This document shows positions 37,128 to 45,498 of a stretch of DNA of 64,000 nt, in pieces (position 1 is the first letter of the stretch; each line of letters starts with the position of its first letter). The position numbers were made by a program, and so were the translations under genes. Under the pieces are notes generated by a model, which made no database searches, was not told the DNA's origin, and was given only the letters and a program-made list of their open reading frames with translations. Origin of the DNA: Ectothiorhodospiraceae bacterium (GTDB taxonomy: Bacteria > Pseudomonadota > Gammaproteobacteria > HK1); assembly GCA_024234875.1 (NCBI GenBank), contig JACKNM010000005.1:124001-188000 (forward strand), written 5' to 3'.

Positions 37128-38270
37128 ATGAGCGACGAGCAGAACAAGGTCGAGATCCACCGCGGGCTCAAGGGCGTCTACTTCGACCGCTCCGAGGCCA
37201 CGTTCATCGACGGCCGGGCCGGGGAGCTGCGTTACCGCGGCTACTCGATTCACGATCTCGCGGAGCACTCGAGCTTCGAGGAGACCGCCTACCTGCTGCT
37301 CCACGGTGAGCTGCCGACGGCGGCGCAGCTCGCGGCGTTCGACACCGAGCTCAAGGATGCACGCCGACTTCCCGAGCCGGTCCACGACGTCATCCGCGCG
37401 GTCCGGCACGCGCATCCGATGGAGGTCCTGCGCACCGCGGTCTCCGCCCTCGGGGCGTTCGACCCGGAGGTGGGCGACAACTCCCCGGAGGCGACGCTGC
37501 GCAAGGGCGTGCGTCTCACCTCCCAGGTGCCGCTGATCGTGACCGCCCACGCACGGATCCGAGCGGGTCAGGAGCCGGTGCCGGCGAGTCGTGACCTCGG
37601 CCATGCCGCCAATTTCCTGTACATGCTCAAGGGCGAGCCGCCGAGCGCGGACGCGGCTGCGCTGATGGACACCGACATGGTGTTGCACGCCGAGCACGGC
37701 TCGAACGCCTCGTCGTTCGCGGCGCGGGTGGTGGTCGGCACCGAGGCGAATCTGCACGCGGCGATCACCGCGGCGGTGGCGGCCCTGTCCGGTCCCGCCC
37801 ACGGCGGTGCGGCGGAGAACGTCATGCGCATGGCGCAGGAGGTCGGCGATCCGGCCAACGCCGCCGAGTACGTGAAGCGCAAGCGCGCGAACCGCGAGCC
37901 GGTGATGGGCTTCGGCCATCGCGTCTACCGCGCCGAGGACCCGCGCGCGAGACACATGCGCGATGGCGTGGAGCGGCTGTCGAAGGAGATGGGGCAGCCG
38001 CAGTGGTTCGAGATCCTGCAGGCGCTGGTGGCGGCGATGAAGCCCTACGCGCGCCACGGGGTGAACGTGAACGTCGACTTCTACGCCGGCGTCGTCTACT
38101 ACCTGCACGGTGTCCCGGAGGACCTCTTCGTTCCCATCTTCGCCATCGGCCGGGTGCCCGGATGGACGGTGCAGGCGCTCGAGCAGCTCTCGAACAACAT
38201 CCTGATCCGGCCGCTCACCCTCTACAGCGGGCCCGAGCCGCGCGAGTACGTGCCGATCGCGCAGCGCTGA
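37128..38270 (+). CDS. Citrate synthase/2-methylcitrate synthase (short type)
   Basis: A 380-residue citrate synthase of the short type shared by CitZ-like and PrpC-like enzymes. Catalytic residues are visible: His225 in GPAHGGAAEN, His264 in VMGFGHRVYRAEDPR and Asp317 in VNVNVDFYAGVVYY; HAEHGSNASSF precedes them. The ATG at 37128 gives the family's N-terminus (LKGVYFDRSEATFIDG); the open frame upstream crosses the regulator promoter and is not used. No prpB or prpD is adjacent, so citrate and methylcitrate synthesis cannot be separated. Its stop lies one base from the stop of the convergent kdpE. Confidence 0.93.
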   Translation: MSDEQNKVEIHRGLKGVYFDRSEATFIDGRAGELRYRGYSIHDLAEHSSFEETAYLLLHGELPTAAQLAAFDTELKDARRLPEPVHDVIRAVRHAHPMEVLRTAVSALGAFDPEVGDNSPEATLRKGVRLTSQVPLIVTAHARIRAGQEPVPASRDLGHAANFLYMLKGEPPSADAAALMDTDMVLHAEHGSNASSFAARVVVGTEANLHAAITAAVAALSGPAHGGAAENVMRMAQEVGDPANAAEYVKRKRANREPVMGFGHRVYRAEDPRARHMRDGVERLSKEMGQPQWFEILQALVAAMKPYARHGVNVNVDFYAGVVYYLHGVPEDLFVPIFAIGRVPGWTVQALEQLSNNILIRPLTLYSGPEPREYVPIAQR

Positions 38271-38271
38271 G

Positions 38272-38979
38272 TCAGTCGGGGCCGGTCACGCGATAGCCGA
38301 CGCCGGCGACGGTGTGCACGAAGCGCGGGCGAGTCGGTGGGTCGCCGAGCTTGCTGCGCAGGTGGCCGACGAGCACCCGCAGATGGTGGATCTCGTCGGC
38401 GCGCGGCCGACCCCAGATCTCGCCGACGAGGTCACGGTGGGTCACCACACTGCCGGCGCGGGTGGCGAGCAGTCGTAGCAGCTCGTACTCCTTCGGGGTG
38501 AGGTGGACCGGCGTGCCGTCCACCGCGACCTCGTGGGTGGCGAGGTTCACCGTCAGTCCGCTGGCGCGATAGACCGGGTCCTGATTGGCGGCCGCGACGG
38601 CGGGAGGACGGGTGAGCACCCGCACCCGCGCCATCAACTCCGCCACCCCGAACGGCTTGGTCACGAAATCATTGGCCCCGGCGTCGAGGGCGGCCACCTT
38701 GTCGCGCTCCTCGGCGCGGACCGACAGCACCAGCACCGGCACGCTCGACCACTCGCGCAGCCGACGCACCACCTCCAGGCCGTCGACGTCCGGGAGGCCG
38801 AGATCGAGGACGACCAGGACTGGGCGGTGCTGTGCGCAGGCCGCGAGCCCATCCTCGCCGCGTGGCGTCTCGACCACGGTGAAACCGTGCGCCTCGAGAC
38901 TCACCCGCAGGAATGCCCGGATCGCCCCCTCGTCCTCGATCACCACCACCGTCGGCGCGGAGTCGGGTCGCTCGCTCAC
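38272..38979 (-). CDS. kdpE: KdpE-like response regulator (OmpR family)
   Basis: A 235-residue response regulator. The receiver holds VVIEDEGAIR, phosphoacceptor Asp59 in LVVLDLGLPDVDG and the lysine in FVTKPFG; the C-terminal OmpR winged helix contains LTPKEYELLRLLATRAGSVV and VRVLVGHLRSKLG followed by TVAGVGYR, close to KdpE. Its GTG start overlaps the stop of the kinase gene by four bases (GTGA). In other bacteria KdpE activates kdpFABC under potassium limitation; no kdpFABC is in the window, and the divergent trkH is the obvious local target. Confidence 0.9.
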   Translation of the reverse strand: MSERPDSAPTVVVIEDEGAIRAFLRVSLEAHGFTVVETPRGEDGLAACAQHRPVLVVLDLGLPDVDGLEVVRRLREWSSVPVLVLSVRAEERDKVAALDAGANDFVTKPFGVAELMARVRVLTRPPAVAAANQDPVYRASGLTVNLATHEVAVDGTPVHLTPKEYELLRLLATRAGSVVTHRDLVGEIWGRPRADEIHHLRVLVGHLRSKLGDPPTRPRFVHTVAGVGYRVTGPD

Positions 38980-40418
38980 GGCGCGGGCTCGGCACGCGGC
39001 AGCACGATGCGCATGCAGGTCCCCACGCCGTCATCGCCGGCGAGCGCGCGCACCGTTCCGCCATGGGCGGCGACGACCCCGGCCACGATCGCCAGCCCGA
39101 GCCCGACCCCGCCCTGTCGGCCGTCGCCGCGGCGGGAGAAGAAGGCCTCGAACACGTGCTGGCGATCGCTCGGCGGGATCCCCGGCCCGCGGTCGACGAC
39201 CTCGAGCACCACCGAGTCGTCGGCCGTCCGCGCGCGCACCACCACCGGCAGGCCGGCAGGCGAGACGCGCATCGCGTTGTCCAGCAGGTTGACCAGTGCC
39301 TGCTCGAGCATCGTGCCGTGCACGTCGAGCAGTGCGGCATCGGCGGCGATGTCGACCTCGACCCGGACGTCGGGATGCTCCCGCTCGCAGCGCTCGATGG
39401 CCGACCCGACGAGGTCGTGCAGGTCGACCCAGTCGCGTGCCAGCCGGATCTTGCCCTGGTCGAGACGGGTCATGTCGATGAGGTTCTGGATGTAGCGGTC
39501 CATGCGCTGCGCCTCGCGCCGCGCCGACTCGATCAGGTCCCTGCGTACCGCCGGCGTCAGGCCGTCGCCGTACTCCAGAACGGTCGATGTGGCACCGGCG
39601 ATGGAGGCGAGCGGCGTGCGGAGGTCGTGCGACACCGACGACAGCAGCGACGCGCGCAGGCGCTCGGTCTCGGAGGTCACCCGCGCCTCCTCCAGATCCC
39701 GTGCGAGCCGCAGCCGCGCGAGGCCGGCCGCGGTCTGCTCGCAGAGGTGGTGGACGAGCTGACGGGTGTCGGCATCGGCGCCCTCGAGCCGCATCGAGGC
39801 GAGACCCTGGACGCGCGCGTCCGCGGTGAGCGCGATCAGCGTGTGGTGGCCGACCGTGGACGGGGCCGGGCCATCGAGCGCGGCCTCGACGGCGGCGACG
39901 AGCGCCGGCTCCGGCGCGCCGGCAGTCGCGTGCTCACCGGCGCTCCGGGCGCCTGCGAGCGCCACCACGACGCCATCGCCGACGACGTCGTGAACCGCGC
40001 CCGCGAGTGTGCGTGCTGCCTCCGAGTCGCTGCCGGCGGCAGCCAGGCGGTGGGTGAATGCGTACAGCCGTTGCGTGCGCTCGAGCGCGGCCTGGCTGGT
40101 CGCGTTCTCCGCGCGGGCGCGCGCGGCGAGGTGGCCGGTCACCGTGGCCACCACGAGGTAGAGGACCAGCGTCGCCAGATCGCCCTCGTGCTCGACGGTG
40201 AACGTGAGGTAGGGGGGCGTGAACAGGAAGTTGTAGAGCAGGAAGCTCGTGATGCAGGCATAGATGGATGGCCAGAGCCCGAGCCGCGTCGCCACCCCGA
40301 GCACCGCGACCAGGTAGACGAGCGAGAGGTTCGCCGGCGGCAGGCGCTGGAAGGCGAGCCCGACGCAGGTCGCGGCTGCCACCGCCAGGGTCGCCAGCAC
40401 CAGGTCGCGGAGGGTCAC
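38976..40418 (-). CDS. KdpD-like sensor kinase lacking the N-terminal KdpD and Usp domains
   Basis: A 480-residue membrane histidine kinase that matches only the C-terminal part of KdpD. Four close membrane helices (about 5-97) form the DUF4118 bundle, including LSLVYLVAVLGVATRLG and SFLLYNFLFTPPYLTF; a GAF-like domain spans about 115-238; the kinase core has His264 in SSVSHDLRTPLASIAG, N box ALVNLLDNAMR, DRGPGIP and GVGLGLAIV. The roughly 400-residue N-terminal KdpD sensor and universal-stress domains are absent, and no remnant is seen upstream because the divergent promoter begins there. A GTG start with AGGAGG upstream supports this short form as intact. Confidence 0.88.
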   Translation of the reverse strand: MTLRDLVLATLAVAAATCVGLAFQRLPPANLSLVYLVAVLGVATRLGLWPSIYACITSFLLYNFLFTPPYLTFTVEHEGDLATLVLYLVVATVTGHLAARARAENATSQAALERTQRLYAFTHRLAAAGSDSEAARTLAGAVHDVVGDGVVVALAGARSAGEHATAGAPEPALVAAVEAALDGPAPSTVGHHTLIALTADARVQGLASMRLEGADADTRQLVHHLCEQTAAGLARLRLARDLEEARVTSETERLRASLLSSVSHDLRTPLASIAGATSTVLEYGDGLTPAVRRDLIESARREAQRMDRYIQNLIDMTRLDQGKIRLARDWVDLHDLVGSAIERCEREHPDVRVEVDIAADAALLDVHGTMLEQALVNLLDNAMRVSPAGLPVVVRARTADDSVVLEVVDRGPGIPPSDRQHVFEAFFSRRGDGRQGGVGLGLAIVAGVVAAHGGTVRALAGDDGVGTCMRIVLPRAEPAP

Positions 40419-40446
40419 TCGCTACCGCCTCCTGGTCGTGAGAGGG

Positions 40447-40465
40447 ATAAAGAACGCATAAAGAA
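40447..40465. promoter_or_regulatory. Tandem ATAAAGAA repeat, candidate KdpE box
   Basis: Two perfect copies of ATAAAGAA start 11 bases apart, one helical turn, as OmpR-family dimers require. On the other strand it reads TTTAT-N6-TTTAT, similar in layout to the E. coli kdpFABC operator (TTTATA and TTTACA 11 bp apart). It sits in the divergent space between the kinase gene and trkH. Confidence 0.6.
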
Positions 40466-40576
40466 ATGACCGAATCTCTAGCTGTGGAGCCACCGCGGCC
40501 GAGGGATCATCGACGTCCGCCGGTACTGGTGGGCGGACGCGAGACGACGGTGGGCACGCGTCCGGCCGCGGAGGGC

Positions 40577-42025
40577 ATGATGGCTGGTCGACTGCTCCTC
40601 GTCATCGTCGGCATCTCACTGCTCGTCGGTGCGATGGCGCTCGCGCCGGTGCTTGCGGTGTCGGTGCTCTATCGCGACGGGCTCGCGTTCCAACACGCGG
40701 CCCTGCTCGTGCTCTGCCTCGCGCTCGGGTTGCCCCTGGTGCTCGCCTTCCCGCTCGACCGCGTGCTCCTTCGCGTGCGCGACGGCTTCGTGCTGGTCAC
40801 CGCGCTGTGGCTGGGCGTGAGCCTGATCGGCGCCGTCCCGCTCGTGCTGGGCGCAGACCTCGGCGCGGTCGACGCGCTGTTCGAGTCCGTCTCGGGCGTC
40901 ACCACCACCGGCGCGACGGTCATCCTCGGCATCGACCGTCTGCCGCCTTCGCTCCTCATCCACCGCCAGATGCTGCAATGGATCGGCGGCATCGGGATCA
41001 TCGTCTCGGGGATCGCGCTGCTCCCGATCCTCGGGGTCGGCGGCATGCAGCTGTTCAAGGCCGAGACCCCGGGACCGATCAAGGACGAGAAGCTCACGCC
41101 ACGGCTGGTCCAGACCGCTCGCTCGTTGTGGCGAGTCTACGTCGTGCTCACCGCTGGCTGTGCGCTGGCGTACTGGTTGGCCGGGATGGACGGGTTCGAT
41201 GCCGTCGCGCACGCGCTGTCGACCGTCTCCACCGGTGGGTTCTCGACCCACGACGCGAGCCTCGGCTGGTTCGCGAGCCCTGCCATCGAGTGGGTGTCGA
41301 TGGTGTTCATGAGTCTCGGCGCGGTGAGCTTCGCGGTCCACTACACGGTGTGGCGGACCCGGGAGCTCGGTCGGTACTGGCGCGACGCCCAGACCAGGGT
41401 CTTCGCGCTGCTGATGCTCGCGGCCATCGTGGTGTGCGCGACCATCCTGTGGGTCACCGGCCATCACGAGCACCCGCTGCGGGCGCTGCGTCACGCCGCT
41501 TTCGAGGTGATCTCGGTGCAGACCAGCACCGGCTTCGGGGTCGACGACTTCTCCACCTGGCCGCTCGCGCTGCCGGTGCTCCTGGTATTCATCAGCTTCG
41601 TCGGCGGCTGCGCCGGGTCGACGTCGGGAGGGATCAAGGTGATCCGCTTCCAGGTGCTGAGTGGGCAGGCCTCGCTGCATCTACGTCGGCTCGTGCATCC
41701 GCGGATCGTCAATTGCCTCAAGATCGACGGCCGGGTGGTGCCGGCGGATGTCTCCGAGGCGGTCTGGGCCTACTTCACCCTCTATGTGGTGCTGTTCGCG
41801 CTGCTGATGCTGGTGCTGATGAGCGACGGCCTCGACCAGGTCACCGCCTTCGGCGCCGTCGCCACCTGCCTCAACAATCTCGGCCCCGGCCTGGGCGCGG
41901 TCGCGACCCATTTCGCCGACGTCGACACCGTCGGCAAGCTACTCCTGAGCGCGGCGATGTTGCTCGGTCGACTCGAGATATTCACCGTCCTGGTCCTGCT
42001 CTCGCCCGACTTCTGGCATCGCTGA
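40577..42025 (+). CDS. trkH: TrkH-family potassium uptake protein
   Basis: A 482-residue membrane protein of the Trk/Ktr superfamily with four pore-loop repeats whose filter glycines are visible: VTTTGATV, VSTGGFST, QTSTGFGV and CLNNLGPGLG. GGCAGSTSGGIKVIRF is the typical third-repeat gate region. The start at 40577 (MMAGRLLLVI) is favoured by a GGAGGG ribosome binding site and lies just before the first membrane helix; a longer frame to 40466 would begin directly on the candidate KdpE box. The NAD-binding TrkA partner is not in this window. Control by the divergent KdpDE-like pair is inferred. Confidence 0.92.
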   Translation: MMAGRLLLVIVGISLLVGAMALAPVLAVSVLYRDGLAFQHAALLVLCLALGLPLVLAFPLDRVLLRVRDGFVLVTALWLGVSLIGAVPLVLGADLGAVDALFESVSGVTTTGATVILGIDRLPPSLLIHRQMLQWIGGIGIIVSGIALLPILGVGGMQLFKAETPGPIKDEKLTPRLVQTARSLWRVYVVLTAGCALAYWLAGMDGFDAVAHALSTVSTGGFSTHDASLGWFASPAIEWVSMVFMSLGAVSFAVHYTVWRTRELGRYWRDAQTRVFALLMLAAIVVCATILWVTGHHEHPLRALRHAAFEVISVQTSTGFGVDDFSTWPLALPVLLVFISFVGGCAGSTSGGIKVIRFQVLSGQASLHLRRLVHPRIVNCLKIDGRVVPADVSEAVWAYFTLYVVLFALLMLVLMSDGLDQVTAFGAVATCLNNLGPGLGAVATHFADVDTVGKLLLSAAMLLGRLEIFTVLVLLSPDFWHR

Positions 42026-42116
42026 CGGGCGACTGCCCGCGGTGCGGCGCGCAGTGCAGACGTCGCGCTGGACCCTGACGTAGAGTCCCCCGCTGGCGCC
42101 ACCGTGGGTCCGGCTC

Positions 42117-42761
42117 GTGAACTACCTCGCGCACCTGTTGCTCGCCGAGCCGACACCCGAGGGGCGGGTCGGCGCGGTCGCGGGGGACTTCCTCAAGGGA
42201 CCGGTCACCGCCGAGCTGGCGCCGGCGGTCGCCGCCGGGGTGCTGCTGCATCGGGCGATCGACCGTTTCACCGATGCCCATCCCGCGCACCGTCGCAGCC
42301 GCACCCGGCTCAGTGCGGCGCGGCGGCGATTCGCCGGAATCGTCGTCGACGTCTGCTACGACCATTTCCTGGGTGCGCGTTGGAACGACCACGCGACGAT
42401 GCCGTTGGAGGCCTTCACCCGTGAGGTCTACGCCGAGCTCACCGCCAACCTCGCGCTGCTGCCACCGAGCGCGACCGCGGTGGTGCGGCGGATGGCGGAG
42501 CGAGACTGGCTCGGGTCGTACCGCGAGCTCGCATTCGCGGCGCGGGCGCTCGACGGCATCGCGGCGCGTCGCCCGCGCCTCGCCGGCCTCGCCGGCGCGG
42601 GCGAGGAGATCGCGCGTGAGTACGACGGGCTCGCCGAGGACTTCGAGGCGTTCTTCCCCGAGCTCCGCGCGGCGGTGCCGGGCCTGACCTGCGAGGCGTG
42701 GCGTGCGGCGCGCAGCGTGGCCGCCACGGCGCCGCTCAGTCGGCCGCGAGCGCGAGGGTGA
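42117..42761 (+). CDS. Acyl carrier protein phosphodiesterase-like protein (AcpH/DUF479 family)
   Basis: A 214-residue member of the AcpH family, HD-like metal hydrolases that remove phosphopantetheine from ACP. The opening MNYLAHLLLAEPTPEGRVG then AVAGDFLKG and the HRAIDRFTDAHPAH motif with its metal-binding His/Asp residues are diagnostic, as is CYDHFLGARWN. It starts at a GTG. Its last 26 bases overlap the tail of the convergent pta gene. In many genomes this family is present without proof of ACP hydrolysis, so the exact substrate is not certain. Confidence 0.85.
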   Translation: MNYLAHLLLAEPTPEGRVGAVAGDFLKGPVTAELAPAVAAGVLLHRAIDRFTDAHPAHRRSRTRLSAARRRFAGIVVDVCYDHFLGARWNDHATMPLEAFTREVYAELTANLALLPPSATAVVRRMAERDWLGSYRELAFAARALDGIAARRPRLAGLAGAGEEIAREYDGLAEDFEAFFPELRAAVPGLTCEAWRAARSVAATAPLSRPRARG

Positions 42762-43728
42762 CGATCGCGGTGTCGACGATCTCGTCGACGTCCGCGCCGC
42801 GGGAGAGATCGCTCACCGGTCGCGCGAAGCCCTGCAGCACCGGCCCGACGACCTGCGCGCCGCCGAGGTGCTGCAGCAGCTTGTAGGCGATGTTGCCGGC
42901 GTCGAGGTCGGGAAACACCAGCACGTTGGCCTGACCGGCCACCGCGCTCTCGCGGCGCACCTTGCGCGCCGCGACCGCGGGCACCAGCGCACTGTCGGCC
43001 TGCAACTCGCCGTCGAGCGCGAGGGCGGGGGCACGCTCGCGGGCGATGGCCACCGCTCGCGCGACCTTCTCCGCCTGCGCGTGCTGGGCGCTGCCGTGGG
43101 TCGAGAACGAGAGCAGCGCCACCCGTGGCACGACGCCGAGGAGGCGCTCGGCGCTGGCGGCGGAGGCGAGCGCGATGTCCGCCAGCTCGTCCGCGCTCGG
43201 GTCGATATTGACCGCGCAATCGGCGAGCACCAGCACGCGCTCATCGGCGCCGGGGCGCGCTGGCATTCGCACCACGAAGAAGCTCGACGGTGTCTCGATG
43301 CCCGCCGCGAGACCGATGCCCATCATTCCTGCCTCGATCACCCGCGAGGTGGGATGCGCGGCCCCGGCGAGCATCGCATCCGCGTCACCCGCCTTGACCG
43401 CCAGTGACGCGAAGAACAGCGGCCGGCGCACCAGGCGCAGCGCCGCTGCCGGCTTGAGCTTGGGCCGCGACTTCACGTAGAGCGCGGCGTAGCCCTCGGC
43501 CCGCGGGTCGTGGGCCGGATCGGCGGTCTCGACACCCGCGAGGTCGACACCCGCCTGCGCCGCGCTCGCGCGCAGCGCCTCGGCACCGCCGAGCAGGAGC
43601 GGCCGGGCGAGCCCGCGGTCCACGAGTCGGCGTGCGGCGGCCACCACCCGCGGGTCGTCGCCCTCCGGCATCACCAGGCGCCGGACCGCGTTGCCGGCGA
43701 CGGCGGCACACCGAGCGATGATGTCCAC
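42736..43728 (-). CDS. pta: Phosphate acetyltransferase
   Basis: A 330-residue phosphotransacetylase, the length of the single-domain Pta form, exchanging acetyl-CoA and acetyl phosphate. Landmarks are RLVMPEGDDPRVVAAA, the substrate-site VLVLADCAVNIDPSADELADIA, VALLSFSTHGSA, DGELQADSALVP, and NVLVFPDLDAGNIAYKLLQ. It begins at a GTG. No ackA is adjacent. It overlaps the acpH-like gene tail to tail by 26 bp and is divergent from the FAD-linked oxidase. Confidence 0.95.
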   Translation of the reverse strand: MDIIARCAAVAGNAVRRLVMPEGDDPRVVAAARRLVDRGLARPLLLGGAEALRASAAQAGVDLAGVETADPAHDPRAEGYAALYVKSRPKLKPAAALRLVRRPLFFASLAVKAGDADAMLAGAAHPTSRVIEAGMMGIGLAAGIETPSSFFVVRMPARPGADERVLVLADCAVNIDPSADELADIALASAASAERLLGVVPRVALLSFSTHGSAQHAQAEKVARAVAIARERAPALALDGELQADSALVPAVAARKVRRESAVAGQANVLVFPDLDAGNIAYKLLQHLGGAQVVGPVLQGFARPVSDLSRGADVDEIVDTAIVTLALAAD

Positions 43729-43865
43729 GTGCTCGTCCTCTCACGATGATCTCGGGCGCCGAGGTTATCAGCTCGCGCCGACTCGCGGTCGCCGTCGCCG
43801 CGGGCTCCAGCCCGCCATCCGCCGCGGGTACACTGCGTCCCCCGTTCCGCCACCGAGAGCAGCCC

Positions 43866-45338
43866 ATGATCACCGCAGACAACCACCCGGTCGGCCCCGA
43901 GATCATCGAGCGCCTGAAGGCGGCGGTGGGGGCGCGCGGGTTCCTCGAGGCGGAGGTGGACAAGGCGCCGTTCCTGGTCGATTGGCGGGGCATGACGCGT
44001 GGCACCGCGCCGCTGGTCTTGCGCCCGGCGAGCACCGAGGAGGTGGCCGCGGTGGTGGGCATCTGTGCCGAGGCGGGAATCGGTGTCGTTCCACAGGGTG
44101 GAAACACCGGGATGATGGCCGGCTCGGTGCCGACGGGCGCGGGCGGCGAGGTGGTGCTCTGCCTCGGCCGCATGAACCGCATCCGCGAGGTGGATCCGAT
44201 CAACTACACGATGACCGTCGAAGCCGGCTGCGTGCTCGCCGACGTCCAGCGCGCCGCCGAGGAGGCGGGCCGGTTGTTCCCCCTCAGCCTTGCGGCCGAG
44301 GGCAGCTGCCAGGTCGGCGGCAACCTGTCGACGAACGCCGGCGGCACCGCCGTGCTGCGCTACGGCAACGCGCGCGACCTGGTGCTCGGGCTCGAGGTGG
44401 TGCTTCCGGACGGACGGATCTGGTCGGGGCTGCGGCGGCTGCGCAAGGACAACACCGGCTACGACCTGAAGCAGATCTTCCTCGGCGCCGAGGGGACGCT
44501 CGGGATCATCACCGCGGCGGTGCTCAAGCTCTTCCCGCGGCCGGCCGAGACCTGCACCGCGATGGTGGCGGTGCGCGACCCGGCGGCGGCGACGGCGCTG
44601 CTCGCGCGTCTGCGCGAGGCGACCGGGGATGCAGTGACCACGTTCGAGTACATGCATCGGCTGTGCTTCGATCTGGTGCTGGAGATGATCGACGGCACCA
44701 CCGACCCGATCGCCGACCGCCACGTCCACTACGCGCTGGTCGAGCTATCGGCCGGGCGCGAGGGTGCGGGCCTGCGCGACGTGCTGGAGGCCGTGCTCGG
44801 CGAGGCGTTCGAGTCCGGTGCGGTGCTCGACGCCACCATCGCCGCCAGCGATGCCCAGGCGCAGGCGCTGTGGCGAATGCGCGAGTCGATCCCGGAGGCC
44901 AACACCCAGACCGGTGGTTGCATCCGCCACGACGTGTCGGTCCCGGTCTCGCGGGTGGCCGAGTTCCTGGAGCAGGCCACGCGGCTCTGCGAGGCGTCGA
45001 TCCCGGGCGTGCGGGTATCGCCGTTCGGTCATCTCGGCGACGGCAACATCCACTTCAACCTGGTGCGCCCGGTGGAGCTCGCGGCGCCGGACTTCCTGGC
45101 ACTGAAGGACCAGGTGACCCCGCGAGTGCACGACCTGGTGATGGCGTTCGACGGCAGCTTCAGCGCCGAGCACGGCATCGGCATCGCCAAGCGCGCCGAG
45201 CTCGCGCGCTACCGTACCGAGGTGGAGCTCGACCTGATGCGTGCGCTGAAGGCCGCGATCGACCCCCGCGGCATCATGAACCGCACCAAGGTCCTGCCGA
45301 CCGCCGAGGACTGGGGTCGGACCAACTCATCTCGCTGA
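43866..45338 (+). CDS. FAD-linked oxidase (GlcD/D-2-hydroxyglutarate dehydrogenase type)
   Basis: A 490-residue flavoprotein of the FAD-binding-4/FAD-oxidase-C class that includes D-lactate, D-2-hydroxyglutarate and glycolate oxidases. FAD-binding segments are VVPQGGNTGMMAGSVPTG and the GGNLSTNAGGTAVLRYGNARD stretch (part), with YDLKQIFLGAEGTLGIIT; the metal/substrate site is FGHLGDGNIHFN, and the ending HGIGIAKRAELARY is typical. The last residues (after LPTAEDW) are encoded by the left end of the MITE-like element at 45313, so the native C-terminus has been replaced or extended by about eight residues. Activity is probably unaffected because the conserved core is complete. Confidence 0.9.
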   Translation: MITADNHPVGPEIIERLKAAVGARGFLEAEVDKAPFLVDWRGMTRGTAPLVLRPASTEEVAAVVGICAEAGIGVVPQGGNTGMMAGSVPTGAGGEVVLCLGRMNRIREVDPINYTMTVEAGCVLADVQRAAEEAGRLFPLSLAAEGSCQVGGNLSTNAGGTAVLRYGNARDLVLGLEVVLPDGRIWSGLRRLRKDNTGYDLKQIFLGAEGTLGIITAAVLKLFPRPAETCTAMVAVRDPAAATALLARLREATGDAVTTFEYMHRLCFDLVLEMIDGTTDPIADRHVHYALVELSAGREGAGLRDVLEAVLGEAFESGAVLDATIAASDAQAQALWRMRESIPEANTQTGGCIRHDVSVPVSRVAEFLEQATRLCEASIPGVRVSPFGHLGDGNIHFNLVRPVELAAPDFLALKDQVTPRVHDLVMAFDGSFSAEHGIGIAKRAELARYRTEVELDLMRALKAAIDPRGIMNRTKVLPTAEDWGRTNSSR

Positions 45339-45489
45339 AATACTTGGGATTTTCCCCTTCCTGGAACGCCCCGGCGGGCGCCAGGTGGCGATCGCGTCCC
45401 GCGACGGACCCGGGGCGTCATTGCTGCCCGTTCGCGGTGCTCGCGGAGGGAAATGCAAGCGAATCAGGGGCATAAGTTGGTCCGACCCC
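45313..45489. mobile_element. MITE-like non-autonomous element with 15-bp terminal inverted repeats
   Basis: GGGGTCGGACCAACT at 45313-45327 is repeated exactly, inverted, at 45475-45489, enclosing 147 bp without a gene. The inverted match continues imperfectly inward (CAT against TAT). The left end enters the 3' end of the FAD-linked oxidase gene, and the right end stops nine bases before the alanine dehydrogenase stop. A related left end occurs at 11553. GGGGTC-led elements are common non-autonomous repeats in proteobacteria; no transposase is present here and I see no clear target duplication. Confidence 0.75.
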
Positions 45490-45498
45490 GGATCTTGG

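Noticed and set aside
38976..40418. kdpD broken by frameshift or truncation
   Set aside because: The short form has its own GTG, ribosome binding site and divergent promoter region, and no remnant of the missing N-terminal domains is seen upstream.
40466..40576. N-terminal extension of TrkH
   Set aside because: The ATG directly abuts a tandem regulatory repeat, the added residues are non-conserved in type, and a better ribosome binding site precedes 40577.
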